Part shown: piece after piece, positions 38,888 through 50,740 of the stretch
Position numbering within the stretch: the first letter of the stretch is position 1
Layout: each line of letters opens with the position of its first letter
NCBI GenBank assembly: GCA_023525715.1
Contig: CM042013.1
Span: forward strand, 68,372,994-68,436,993
Length of the DNA stretch: 64,000 nt
Source of the DNA: Cichorium intybus
Lineage: Eukaryota > Streptophyta > Magnoliopsida > Asterales > Asteraceae
Direction: 5' to 3'
Program-made: the position numbers and the translations under genes
The notes under the pieces: model-generated
Seen by the model: the letters and a program-made list of their open reading frames with translations, nothing else
The model's database searches: none
Told to the model about the DNA's origin: nothing

Positions 38888-41800
38888 ATGCCAAGGTCTT
38901 CACGAACAGGTACGCCTCTTGAACTTGATTCGGAGATTGAGAAAACCGCAAAAAGGCTAAGGAAGCAAGCTAAACTTCGCAAGAAGCAGCAAGCTTCCCA
39001 AACCGCTTCTTCATCAAACCCTCCTATCATAGACATTTGGCAGGACCTTTCTTCATCCGAAACAGAAACAGAATCCGAATCAGATAACAACGTCCCACAT
39101 ACACCTCCCTCTCAAATAAACCATACTCCTATGGTCGAAAATCCACTTCTTGAGCGAACACTTCGCCAATGGGCAACCCAAGATGTTACCCAACAACCTC
39201 TCTGCATAACTTACCCGCACATGACGAATTTCGAATTGAAATCCGGGCTCATTCATTTACTACCTCAATTTCGGGGAGTAGAAAATGAAGACCCGCATAA
39301 ATTTTTGAAAGAATTTCACGTCGTGTGTGTAGGAATGAAACCACATGATGTCTCGGAAGACCAAATCAAGTTAAGGGCACTCCCCTTTTCATTGCTAGAC
39401 TCAGCCAAAGAATGGTTATATGACCTACCACCGGGGTCGGTCACAACATGGAATGGTCTTGCACGGTTATTCCTTGACAAATATTTTCCGGAGACGAAAG
39501 CTTCAAGTCTGAGAAGGGAAATAATTGGAATCAAGCAAGGGAAGAGAGAAGCTTTACATACGTATTGGGAACGATTCAAAAAGTTGTGTGCCCGATGCCC
39601 GCAACATGGTATATCCGATTACCAATTGTTCCGATATTTTTGTGAATGCCTAACACCAATGGAGAGACGTTTAATAAACGCTTCAAGTGGAGGCTCGTTA
39701 ATCGATCAAACACCGACCCAAATACGAGCATTGATCGAGAAAATGGCGGAAGAGTCCAAACATACTCAAGGAGAGGACGAATGGTATGTAGATCCACCAC
39801 GAGGAGTAAAAGAGGTAAACACTCCTTATCTTGAAAATCAAATTTCTGAACTAACCAAAGCTGTGATGCAACTAACAAAAGAAAAAGGAGTTGAACCAAT
39901 GGTTAGAGCATGTGGAATTTGCTTGCAATACGGACACCCAACTGACATGTGTGCCGAGTTACAAGATGATCAAGAACAAGAAAAAGCAATGGGGGGATTT
40001 ACCGGGCAAAATCAGAGACAGTTTGATCAACCTCGGAGCAACCAAAATTGGAACTACCAGTCCAATCAAAACCGTAACCAATACCAGGAGAGACCTAAAC
40101 AATACTACCAAAATCCTCCACCACAAAATACAGCAAGCACGAGCATGTCCTTGGAAGACATTGTGAAAAGTCTAGCCACAAGCACGCATTCATTTCAGCA
40201 AGAAACAAGAGCTAGCATCAAGAACCTGGAGCAACAAATGGCTCAACTAGCCACTTCTGTCAACAAGATGGAATCTCAAGGTAAGTTACCTTCTCAATCT
40301 CAAGAAAATCCCAAACATAATGTAAATGCCGTTAGCTTAAGAAGTGGGAAAATCTATGACGGACCAAGCTTGTCAAAAGAAAGACAAAGAGAGATAGAAA
40401 TTGAAGACGATACCGATTCAAGAAGCGAAGCTCCAAAGGAACCATCCAAAGTTGAGGTAAAAATCACTCCTCCTCCTTTTCCATCTAGACTTAAAAACAC
40501 AAAGAAAGAAAAGGAAAATCAAGAAATTATGGACATGTTTCGAAAAGTTGAGGTAAATATTCCTTTACTAGATGCAATCAAGCAAATTCCTAGATATGCC
40601 AAATTTCTTAAAGAACTTTGTACCTCCAAAAAGAAACTAAAAGAAAGTGGAACCGTTACAGTCGGTGAAAACATCTCGGCCGTTTTACAAAAGCGATTAC
40701 CAAAAAAATGTAAAGATCCGGGTGTTTTCACTGTTCCATGTAAAATGGGAAATCTCTACATTCCAAAAGCTATGCTAGATCTTGGTGCTTCAATTAATGT
40801 CCTATCTTACTCTATTTTTAAATCACTAAAAATAGGGCCATTAATAAGCACCGGGGTGATAATTCAACTAGCCGATCGCTCTATAGTACACCCAAAAGGT
40901 GTATTAGAGGACGTTTTGGTACAAGTTAATGAACTAGTATTTCCCGCCGACTTTTACGTTTTGGATATGGGTGGAGACGAAACATCAAATTCTTGTTCTA
41001 TACTCTTGGGAAGACCTTTCATGAGCACAGCAAGAACAAAAATTGATGTTTTCAATGGAACGCTTTCCATGGAATTTGATGGAGAAATCATAAATTTCAA
41101 TATTTTTGATGCCATGCGTTATCCACAAACTGTTTCGTCTTTAAATTTTCTTGATGTAATCAACCCATTAGTTGAAGAATGTTTCGAATTGTCTAACACT
41201 GATTTATTAGCTCTAGTCTTAAACAAAAATTTAGACAAGGAGAAGACAAAGGAGCTTATCGAGAAATTCGATCTAAGTCAAGAAATCTTGGAAATCGCAT
41301 CATACCTAGACCACCAAAAGAAAGCAAGGTATGATATGCCAAAAGTGTCATTGCAAATTTCTAACGAAAAACTTCTTCCTTCCATTTCACAGGCACCAAA
41401 GTTGGAATTAAAAGATCTCCCCAACCATTTAAAGTACATGTACTTGGGAGAAAAGGATACCTTACCAATCATCATTTCCAACAAACTGTCCGAAGAAGAA
41501 GAAAAAGAATTGATGGGTCTACTAAAGAACTACAAGGAAGCCTTCGGCTGGACAATAGCCGACATCAAAGGACTTAGCCCATCAATGTGCATGCACAAGA
41601 TTTTCATGGAAGATGAGTACAAACCATCAAGAGAAGCCCAGAGAAGACTCAATCCACCCATGATGGAGGTGGTGAAAAAGGAGATTCTTAAGCTATTGGA
41701 CGCAGGAATGATTTACCCAATATCAGACAGCAAGTGGGTAAGTCCAATCCTGGTTGTCCCAAAGAAGACCGGAATCACGGTGACAGAAAACAAGCAAGGT

Positions 41801-44302
41801 GAGTTGGTACCCACCCGTGTGCAAAACGGGTGGCGTGTTTGTATTGATTACCGAAAGCTAAACTCCTCTACTCGAAAAGATCATTTCCCACTACCCTTTA
41901 TCGACCAAATGTTGGAAAGGTTAGCGGGAAAAACTCATTACTGTTGTCTAGATGGATATTCAGGTTTTCACCAAATACCCATTGCACCGGAAGATCAAGA
42001 GAAAACAACGTTCACATGCCCCTTTGGCACGTTTGCGTACCGGCGGATGCCTTTTGGGCTTTGCAATGCCCCCGCCACATTCCAAAGGTGCATGATGAGT
42101 ATCTTCTCCGAGTATGTTGAAGAGATTATAGAAGTGTTTATGGATGATGTTACTGTGTATGAAAATTCGTTTTAAGAGTGCTTAAATAATTTGACAAAAA
42201 TTTTGAAAAGATGCATTGAAACCAATTTGGTTTTAAATTACGAAAAATGTCATTTTATGGTTGACCAAGGACTCATACTAGGACACGTTGTTTCAGCAAA
42301 GGGTTTAGAGGTTGACAAAGCAAAAATTGATGTTATTAAAACTCTACCCTACCCAAAATGTGTCCGAGAGGTCCGTTCTTTTCTTGGTCATGCAGGTTTT
42401 TATAGGAGGTTCATCAAATATTTTTCAAAGATCTCAAGACCAATGTGCGAACTTCTACAAAAAGACGTAGAGTTTGAATTTTCTGACGCATGCAAACAAT
42501 CCTTTGAAACTTTGAAGAACCTGTTGGTAAGCACACCCATCATTCAACCGCCAGATTGGAGTCTACCATTCGAGATTATGTGCGATGCAAGTAATCACGT
42601 GGTAGGGGCGGTGTTGGGGCAAAAGAAGGACAAAGTTCCCCACGTCATATACTACGCTTCGAAAACATTGGACCCTGCTCAAAGCAACTATTCAACAACA
42701 GAGAAGGAGCTTCTTGCCATCATATTTTCTTTGGAAAAATTCCGACAATATTTGTTGGGAACTAAAGTCATTGTTTTTTCTGACCATGCAGCGTTAAAGT
42801 ATTTGATGACAAAGAAAGATGCAAAGCCTAGGCTCATTCGTTGGGTCCTACTACTTCAAGAGTTCGATCTGGAAATCAGGGACAAGAGCGGAAAGCAAAA
42901 CTTAGTTGCAGACCATCAAAGTAGGATCATCAACAATGAAGATCCAACCCCGCTAAATGATTCATTTCCAGATGAACAGCTGCTTACCAACCAGACAATC
43001 ACACCATGGTATGCTGACATGGTAAACTATTTGGTTACCCAAAATTTCCCATCAGACTACACCCGAGCTCAAAAAGACAAACTAAAGAAAGATTCAAAAC
43101 ATTATGTGTGGGATGAGCCTTACTTGTGGAAATTTTGTCCCGACCAAATCATAAGGAGATGTGTAGATCTCCGTGAGGTACACTCTATTCTAAACTTCTG
43201 TCATGCTGAAGCCTGTGGAGGGCATTTTGGTCATAAAAGAACGACCCATAAAGTCCTTGAATCCGGATTTTATTGGCCCACTATTTTTGCCGATGCTTAC
43301 AAGTTTTGCAAATCTTGCGAGCAATGTCAAAAAGTTGGAAATCTTAGACCAAAGGACCAAATGCCACTAACCTCCATACTCTTCTGCGAAATATTTGATG
43401 TATGGGGTATAGATTTCATGGGCCCGTTTCCGTCATCCTTTGGAAATATGTACATAATTCTAGCTGTGGATTATGTCTCTAAATGGGTAGAGGCAAAAGC
43501 CACACGGACTAACGATTCCAAAGTAGTTGCAGATTTTATAAAAACTAACATTTTTAGTCGATTTGGAATGCCAAGAGCTTTTATAAGTGATCGAGGATCA
43601 CATTTCTGCAACCGAACGATAGAGGCGCTCTTCAAGAAATACGGAGTCCTACATCGCGTTTCCACCGCTTACCATCCACAAACAAATGGACAAGCCGAAA
43701 TATCCAATCGAGAAATCAAGTCCATTTTGGAAAAGACGGTAAGTACGAGTCGTAAGGATTGGAGTATCCGTTTAGACGATGCTCTTTGGGCATACCGCAC
43801 CGCATATAAAACACCAATAGGTATGTCTCCTTACCGTCTTGTATTTGGAAAAGCATGCCATTTACCGGTTGAAATTGAACACAAGGCGTATTGGGCCATC
43901 AAACGCTTAAATCAAAACTTTGTAGAAAATGGAATTCATAGGAAACTTCAAATCCAAGAATTGGAAGAAATAAGAAACGAATCCTATGAAAATTCTAAAA
44001 TTTACAAAGCAAAGACCAAAGCCTTCCATGACAAAGTCAATACACGAAAGAGCTTTGAGATTGGCCAAAAAGTGTTACTTTTTCAATCCCGTCTAAAACT
44101 TTTTCCAGGAAAACTTCAGTCCCGATGGGTGGGACCATTCATTGTAACTAATATTTCTACTTATGGTGTAGTAGAAATAAGAAGCGACACAACTGGAAAA
44201 ATTTTCAAGGTAAATGGCCACCGGCTAAAACCTTTCTATGAAAATTTCGTCGAGCAGAACGTTGAAGACGAAAAATTAGAAGAGCCGGCCCGCTCCCAAT
44301 AG
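38888..44302 (+). pseudogene. Athila gag-pol polyprotein, single in-frame stop
   Basis: ATG at 38888, 22 bases after the PBS. Residues about 110-270 are the Retrotrans_gag capsid domain. A zinc knuckle CGICLQYGHPTDMC lies near residue 341. NAVSLRSGK marks the gag-protease linker, and the aspartic protease has LDLGAS near residue 630. RT runs from about residue 900 (KWVSPILVVPKK, VCIDYRKLN, RRMPFGLCNAP, FMDD). A TAA at 42173-42175 lies shortly after FMDD, and the same frame then continues to TAG at 44300-44302. It covers RNase H (MCDASNHVVGAVL, STTEKELLA, FSDHAALKYL), the integrase zinc finger (GGHFGHKR, CKSCEQC), the D,D-35-E core (GIDFMGP, SDRGSHF, NGQAEISNREIK) and the GPY/F-like end (RWVGPF). 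Apart from the stop all catalytic blocks look intact. Confidence 0.93.
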
Positions 44303-45299
44303 TCAAATTTTGGGAGCCATGCGTCGAGCCAACGACGTTAAACAAGTGCGCTAACCGGGAGGCAACCCGGGGGTATTTTTGTCAATTTTTAAAAGTGTGA
44401 TTTTTTGTGTTTTTATAATTTTTTTGTTTATAACTTTCAATTACCTACGTGAGAAAACGATCGGAAATGAAAACGGACTACCGAGGCTCAAGATACGAAA
44501 AACGAAAAAACGTCACAGTATGGTACACGACCGTGTAACTTTATACCAAGAAGTTACACGGCCGTGTAACTTATAAAAGGCAAAAAAAAAAAAATTCGTA
44601 TCGGTCAAAATTCCACATTACACGACCGTGTAATATGTGAGTACAAAATAACACGACCGTGTAATTGTGTAATATGGTACAAATCGCAAATGGTCAAAAC
44701 AACACATTACACGACCGTGTAATTTTTCAAGCCAAAGTTACACGGCCGTGTAACTTAGGCCAGGAGCATTTCTGTCATTTTCGCAACTATATAAGCCAAG
44801 GACTTCATTTTCACCACAACACAGTCGCGATTTGCTCTCTTGCCCATTGCCAAGTCCGAAAATTTCAAGGAAAAATTCCAATTTCTCAATTTCTCTTCCA
44901 ATTGCTTGTTGATTTCTTAAACTCCAAAGGTTAGTTCCATTAATTCTCATCTTTTCCTTCAATTTGAGCACAAGAAACAACATTTTACATGGTTAAATTC
45001 GGATTTCTTGAAACCCTAGAAAATTAGGGTTTCGAATTTTTATTGCTAAATTGTTGAATTTGTTTAGGTTCAAGCTTGGGGAAGGCAAGAATAGGAGAAA
45101 TCAAGACCAATCCAACATTGTGCAAGCTTCAATTTGGTACATTCTTTCCAAACTCAAAATTTTCATAATTTTTGATTTTTGGCTAGATAATTGGTTCTTG
45201 GATTTGATTTGGGAAGCCTTTGTGATTATATTTGTGTGTTTTATTTGTTTGGGTGTTATTTTTGTTCAATTCCTTTGTTAAAAAAAAATTTAAAAAAAA
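44303..45299 (+). other. Spacer between pol and 3' ORF with palindrome cluster
   Basis: Just after pol is the motif GGGAGGCAACCCGG (44356-44369), also present in the gag-only element. Between 44524 and 44753 lie six copies of ACACGRCCGTGT-type palindromes. A CTATATAAG TATA-like motif at 44786-44796 and an AAGCTTGGGGA motif at 45072 follow. The TATA-like motif and the splice-like AAAGGTTAG at 44927 suggest a separate promoter and leader for the 3' ORF. This is inference. Confidence 0.6.
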
Positions 45300-46865
45300 A
45301 TGGCATCATCATCCCGTACCTACTCTAGGGGTAATAAAAGGCAAATCGTATACTCGGCCTCTAGTGGCTCTTCCGATGAGGAGCCCGAACAGCAGGATTT
45401 CGATATGGGCGATGCGGGTATCGCATTCATGATCGATGCCCAAGAGGCCCGCTTTTATAACTTCTTGGAACGAATCGGGCAAGCTCAAAAATTCGTAGAC
45501 GTCCCAACTTTGCGAGACTTACACATAGAGGCAGGAGTGCGCAAACTCCTGTCCAATGTTGGTTGGGAAGGGTTGATGAATATAAGCGAAAAGAGCTATT
45601 CCAACCCCACTATCGAATTTTTGTCTTCCGTTGAATTTAACGTTCATACTACAGTTTTGTCTTTTAGAATATTCAACAGGTCTTACCAAATCACACAAAA
45701 CCAATTGTGTGAGCTTATTGGCACGCCGGTCGCCAACACTTATGACCAAAGAGGCAAACTGAACAAACTGTTCCACCGGGAAGTTGGCAATTTCTGGACC
45801 AAGATTTCCGCAGAAAACTTCTACCGTCCCGGTAATGCCAAAGCCTCCAGCATCACCCATCCCGTCCTCAAAGTCACCCACCGCATCATTGCTTCTATCT
45901 TCTTCCCACAAGAAGAGATAAGCAAGGCTGGCCTAAATGAACTTGAGCTTCTCTACTGCATGATCAATCCAGGGCCTAAAACCCCAAATTTTGGATCCTG
46001 GATCATGTACAAACTACTTAAACTAAGTAGAAGTTCATCTGGCCAGATCCATTGCGGTGGCATTATCACATTAATAGCCAAGCATCCAGCCCTGGGCATC
46101 AGATTTCCTGATAACCTTGAGATAGTCAGAGGTGAGCGATACCTCACCTCCGATGTTCTTGAGGGTATGAGGTTATTTCGACGCCCTGAATCAGACGAAA
46201 TTTGGCAAGCCGACGGACGCGATTATCTCCGGGTCAACAAGCAAAATGCCCGAATCCTTCGATTAGCCAATCCAGTCTCCAGCACAAATTGGAAGCCTCC
46301 TTCCAACATGGGCCTACAACTACCCCCTCCCAACCTACCCCCTCGAGATCCCAGCCCACCACCGAGACAGCCCCAGGAACCCGGCCCTTCAAGTTCTGCT
46401 AGCTCATTCCCTCCAGAGCACAGTCTATACATGGAGCAATTTTCTAGCATCAACTCCCAGCTTGCGGATCTTCGCATTGATTATCAAGGCATCTATGATA
46501 ATCTTGGTGAGATTGATACACACCAAATGGAGCTGCACCAAGACTTTGAGCAGTTTAGAGAGAACCAGTATAAACATAACCAAGATGTTATGTCTATACT
46601 CTCTGACATACAAAGATCCGTTGCCTTTAACCCATGGCAACAGCAGCAACCACTACAGCCACCGCAGCAACAACACCAGCCGGGCAGCCAACCACCCCCC
46701 CTCAATTTCCACCTTATCCATATTTCCCACCATACCCTTACCCTCCATTTCCGCCACGGGGACCATTCCCCGACCCTCAGTAGGTTGTTTCTATCTCCTT
46801 CCCTAATGCATTGTGGACACTGCATTTATTTTAAGCTTGGGGATGGGGAAATAAATCCCATATAA
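45300..46865 (+). CDS. Athila 3' ORF (ATHILA ORF-1-like protein), C-terminus frameshifted
   Basis: ATG at 45300-45302 after an A run; 521 codons to the stop at 46863-46865. Residues about 20-310 resemble the Arabidopsis retrotransposon ORF-1 family (TIEFLSSVEFNV, QLCELIGTPV, ITHPVLKVTHRIIAS, DVLEGMRLF). A short heptad-like segment (SINSQLADLRIDYQGIYDNL) and a Q/P-rich tail follow. Compared with the copy at 34738-35665 four bases are missing near 46692-46700, so the last 45 or so residues are read in another frame. No signal peptide or clear membrane segment is seen, so an envelope role is not supported by this sequence. Function of this family is unknown. Confidence 0.8.
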   Translation: MASSSRTYSRGNKRQIVYSASSGSSDEEPEQQDFDMGDAGIAFMIDAQEARFYNFLERIGQAQKFVDVPTLRDLHIEAGVRKLLSNVGWEGLMNISEKSYSNPTIEFLSSVEFNVHTTVLSFRIFNRSYQITQNQLCELIGTPVANTYDQRGKLNKLFHREVGNFWTKISAENFYRPGNAKASSITHPVLKVTHRIIASIFFPQEEISKAGLNELELLYCMINPGPKTPNFGSWIMYKLLKLSRSSSGQIHCGGIITLIAKHPALGIRFPDNLEIVRGERYLTSDVLEGMRLFRRPESDEIWQADGRDYLRVNKQNARILRLANPVSSTNWKPPSNMGLQLPPPNLPPRDPSPPPRQPQEPGPSSSASSFPPEHSLYMEQFSSINSQLADLRIDYQGIYDNLGEIDTHQMELHQDFEQFRENQYKHNQDVMSILSDIQRSVAFNPWQQQQPLQPPQQQHQPGSQPPPLNFHLIHISHHTLTLHFRHGDHSPTLSRLFLSPSLMHCGHCIYFKLGDGEINPI

Positions 46866-48351
46866 AAAAATTTTAAAACCATAAAAATTCAAAAATATTT
46901 TATTTCCTGCATTTTATTTTTAATTTTTAGCATGCATTTTTTTTATTACCTCTTGCTTCTCACCTATGTGACACCTTTAAATTGCAACCATAATACATCT
47001 CATAGTTAAACTTCTTGTAATTTTGTCCCCTATCTACATGCAACATCACCATCTTTTGAAACCCTAGATCTTCATTAGGAATTTCTTTTTATTAATTTTC
47101 TAGCATAGATACGATTGGGAGAATTATAAAACACACATGAAATTGAATCAAAATTATTATAGCAAAGGATGCTTTATTCACCCGTGAGTTCATCAATGTG
47201 TGTAATCGACTAGGAGAAATACTATGGAAGTTGCACTAGTCCCCCCTCATGACCATACATTTGCATATTGTCTATTAAACATAAGGTTTATCTCAAAATC
47301 GCGATTTTCCAAAGTCATGGACAAAAATCTTATTTTCTATATTTTTTAGTTTTGTGTGATAGTAGGTGTCATATGACCTTGTTTATATTATTTTGGTCAT
47401 CAGTGTGTTTAAATTTTATTATTATTACAAAAATAACATAAAAATATTTTGTCTAATCATTTTAGCAAAAATTTTGTGAAATTATTTTTATGGTGAAAAT
47501 CCAGAAAATGTTTCACTTGGTTCTAAAAGATTGGTCAAATTAAAAAAAAAAAAAAACCGAACCAAGTGATCACTCGAGTCATTTAAAATGAAAAATTTCC
47601 ACAAAAATACAATAAAGCGGTTACTTGTTTGAAAGCCTCATTTCATCCTTTTTGCTTTCAACAACTAAATCTAATTTTGATCTAGTTACAACTTCATACA
47701 TGGACCATGCTTTAAAAGTCTTCATACATCTTGGGTCAAATTGAAGTTTAAAAGATTTAGTTGCTTCGGTCGTCTAGGTATCTATCCTTTGTAAATAGGA
47801 ATCGAGTTGTAATTTTTTGTCCCTCTGTTTTGGAAAATCATGTGTTTAATAAATAAATATGCAAATGAGGCCGGTTGGAGGACTTGAGCAAAGTCAACTT
47901 AGTATAAGCTTCCTAGATTCGATATCCGAGCGCCCCTCCAATAAAAATGAGTGTTTATAGCCAAATCTTGAAAATGGAGCTTGCAAGGTCACACATCTTG
48001 TGACATGAGTGAATAAACACGAGAGGAGTGAACAATTGTGAGCACGTCCTTTGCTTGCGAGACGCTTTGAATAATAAGTGAAGGTTTCATGTGTGAGTTT
48101 ATATTTTGTCCTAACGTGCGTATGCTAAGTAATTGATAAAAATTTGTTCCTTTTAATGGTCTTTTGTTTTGAATAGATGGTCTAACTTATATGTGTGTAG
48201 GGTCCAAATTGACATGATTTTTAATTATGATTAATGTTGTCTTGGTTGCTACCTAAGGTGTCTATTCTTTTTCCACTTTGTAGTTTGTTGTCCACATTGT
48301 TTAGATCCTTGTTTTCCTTGACGACAAGAAAAGTCTAAGCTTGGGGATATT
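46866..48351 (+). other. 3' untranslated interior of the full Athila copy, with PPT
   Basis: AT-rich and non-coding, matching 35666-37241. The purine motif AAGCTTGGGGA lies at 46833-46843 (end of the ORF) and at 48337-48347, directly before the 3' LTR. Confidence 0.8.
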
Positions 48352-49961
48352 TGTTAAGTGTATCTTTAGGCATGTTTTCATACCTTTTTTATCCTCGTTT
48401 CATCTTGCATTTGATTATCTTTATTGCATATTTTCATGTTTTCCGGGATTTCAAGAATAGCAATCTACTTTCACACTTTGTGGTTGTTTTCAGGTGCTTT
48501 TGAGGGTTGAATCTTGTTTTGGATGACAATGGGAGGCTACATAAGAAATTTCAGAAGAAACGGAGCTCAAACGAAGAAATTGCAAAATCCTCATTCCGTT
48601 GATAGTAGTGTACACGGCCCGTGTAACTTTGTGGGCAAACGTTACACAGCCGTGTAACTTTGTTTTGCCACATATGATGCCATGTCAGCTCAGGGTAGGG
48701 TCTAGAAGAATTGCAGGATTACACGACCGTGTAATCTTGGCCCAAGAAGTTACACGGCCGTGTAACTTTTCCTGGTGACCAGATCTGCTTTTTGGCCCAC
48801 TTTGAGTTATTTATTCCTTCTTGTGCTGTCATCCCCATGCTACACGACCAGATGCAGATCCAACCTGATTTTGAAGCCATGTGATGAAGAAAGTGGGTCT
48901 TGGAATGATGATGTTTGCCATTGTCCAAATTACCATTTTACCCTTGGTGTGTTAGTATAAATAGATGTGCTTGGTTAGCCTTAGAACCATCCCATCTTTC
49001 CATTATTTTCTGAATACTCTCTAGATACATTGTGTTTGTGTTTGTGTGCAACTTCAAGTGTGGATTATCTTCATTTTATAAGTCCATTTCTCTTTTACTA
49101 GTCATGAGCGGCTAGTAACTTTATTTTCTGGTTTTGTATTAAGGATTGTGATTGTGATTTAATATAAAGTTTGATGTTTGATTTTATATCTTTCTAGTGA
49201 TATGATTTTGAGATTTAACAAATGTTTGGTTTTTATTTATTTCATATTGGTCATTTGATCTCAAATAATAATCAATCTAGTCATACAAATTATAAAATCC
49301 GTAATTGTTTTATAAAATGTTATTTGTGATAATCATCTTTAATTAGGTGAAAATCATATCTCTTGTTTTAACGCTTCAACGCTTGTTTAGGAGTATTGAA
49401 CATTGTTGGGAACATTCACATAAAACATAATGCAATCTTTCATTCAAATTCTATGATCTTATCTAGATTTGATTAGTAAGATTAGTCTTAGTTAACGAGC
49501 TTCTCTTGACTAAGGTACATTAGGTGAATGGTGTATGTGCGAGCTTTCGGCATACACAAAGTACCAACTTAGAAAGATTAAAGTTATAAACATCATTCTT
49601 ATTGTTATTTCCAATCATATGACTACAAATACAAAACCAGAATTTGTCCCCAAATTATAAAAACAATCATTCTATATATTTTGTCCCAAGTTATTTGTTC
49701 TCAACATTTACATAATTGTTGTCCAACTATTCATCAAAAAAACCCCCCACCCCCTTTGGTTACTTTCTTTATAAGTTTAACTTCCGTGAATTCAAGGTGT
49801 AATCCATTAGACCATCGCTCCCTGTGGATCGACCCTGCTTGCCATTTATACTACACAGTTAGTATTTATAACAAGTAGTGCAATCACGAAATATCGGTAA
49901 TTAATAAATCATTTCAAACCATATTTCAACTCTTTTATTTTGTTGATTACGACACTCAACA
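48352..49961 (+). repeat. 3' LTR of the full Athila copy
   Basis: Starts TGTTAAGTGT and ends CACTCAACA. It differs from the LTR at 37242 by about twenty scattered bases and a different C/A run near 49737-49752. The palindromes recur, one with a mutated half (GTTACACAGCCGTGTAAC near 48642). Confidence 0.93.
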
Positions 49962-50740
49962 GTGAAAATGTAGCAACTGAAACTGTTTGAGGAGGATTTC
50001 AATGCAGCTTGTCACATAGAATTTTGCTTCACCTTTCTTCAGGGATAAGATGTTTGTGTCGAAACTCTTGAACTTCACTTCACGATCCATCACTTGAAAA
50101 TCTTGAATTGTCTTTTACTGGCGCTTTATGAAACGAATGATGACCAAAAATCATGTGGGTCATAGAGTCATAACGACCCTTCTCACCACAGTCGTTCAAG
50201 GACCCAACCTTGGCTTGGCTCAGAAGGAGACTACTCGCAGTATCTCTATGAACCCAGAGGAACGGACTGCGATTGTTTGAGTATCGGAGAACTACTCATG
50301 GCCGTTTTGATTTTGGCCCCTGCATATCCTTGATCAAAGATCTCAATGCAGTTAACAAGTTAACAAGTTAAAAACTTGGCTCTTGGCGAGACATTTAATG
50401 GTATCCAAAACTCTGTAGAGTGTACCATCCAGGTGCCAATTTTGGTTCCGGTGAAGTGTTGGGGTCTCACAGCTATTGTGGTAGTCAACAGCAATCAGTG
50501 ACCCAGAGTTTTGATGTTTCATCAATGTGAGATAAAACCACATTGAATCACGAACATCTTTATTAGAAGAAAAATAGGGTTAAAAGTGGTATGAGCATGT
50601 AATATATCTTGGTGTGAAATATACCATTCGGCTAGACTATCGAATTGTCATCAATATATGGTATAGTATATTGAATCATCCAACTCTTAGATTAGAAGAT
50701 TTGAAGATAATAATGGTTGTTGATGCCTCACATTTACTAC
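49962..50740. other. Unassigned segment right of the Athila element
   Basis: No frame, domain or element end was recognised on either strand. A direct TTAACAAG repeat occurs near 50353-50368. It may be copia interior or an older insertion. It continues beyond the solo LTR at 51722. Confidence 0.3.

Larger units (their letters stand above)
37242..49961 (+). mobile_element. Full-length Athila-type Ty3/gypsy retrotransposon
   Basis: A 12.7-kb element with LTRs at 37242-38845 and 48352-49961, tRNA-Asp PBS at 38849-38866, gag-pol in one frame (38888-44302) interrupted by a single TAA, a separate 3' ORF (45300-46865), and the purine tract AAGCTTGGGGATATT before the 3' LTR. Size, primer, protease type (DLGAS) and the extra 3' ORF are those of the Athila lineage. 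LTRs agree at about 98-99 percent by eye, so it is fairly young. Sequence left of the 5' LTR is another Athila copy rather than a target duplicate, so the two form a tandem with one shared LTR. Confidence 0.93.

Noticed and set aside
44524..44753. CRISPR-like short repeats.
   Set aside because: They are palindromes at irregular spacing within a plant retrotransposon; no CRISPR arrays occur in plant nuclear genomes.
45300..46865. Envelope function for the Athila 3' ORF.
   Set aside because: No signal peptide, no clear membrane anchor and no cleavage site is visible; position alone is not enough.
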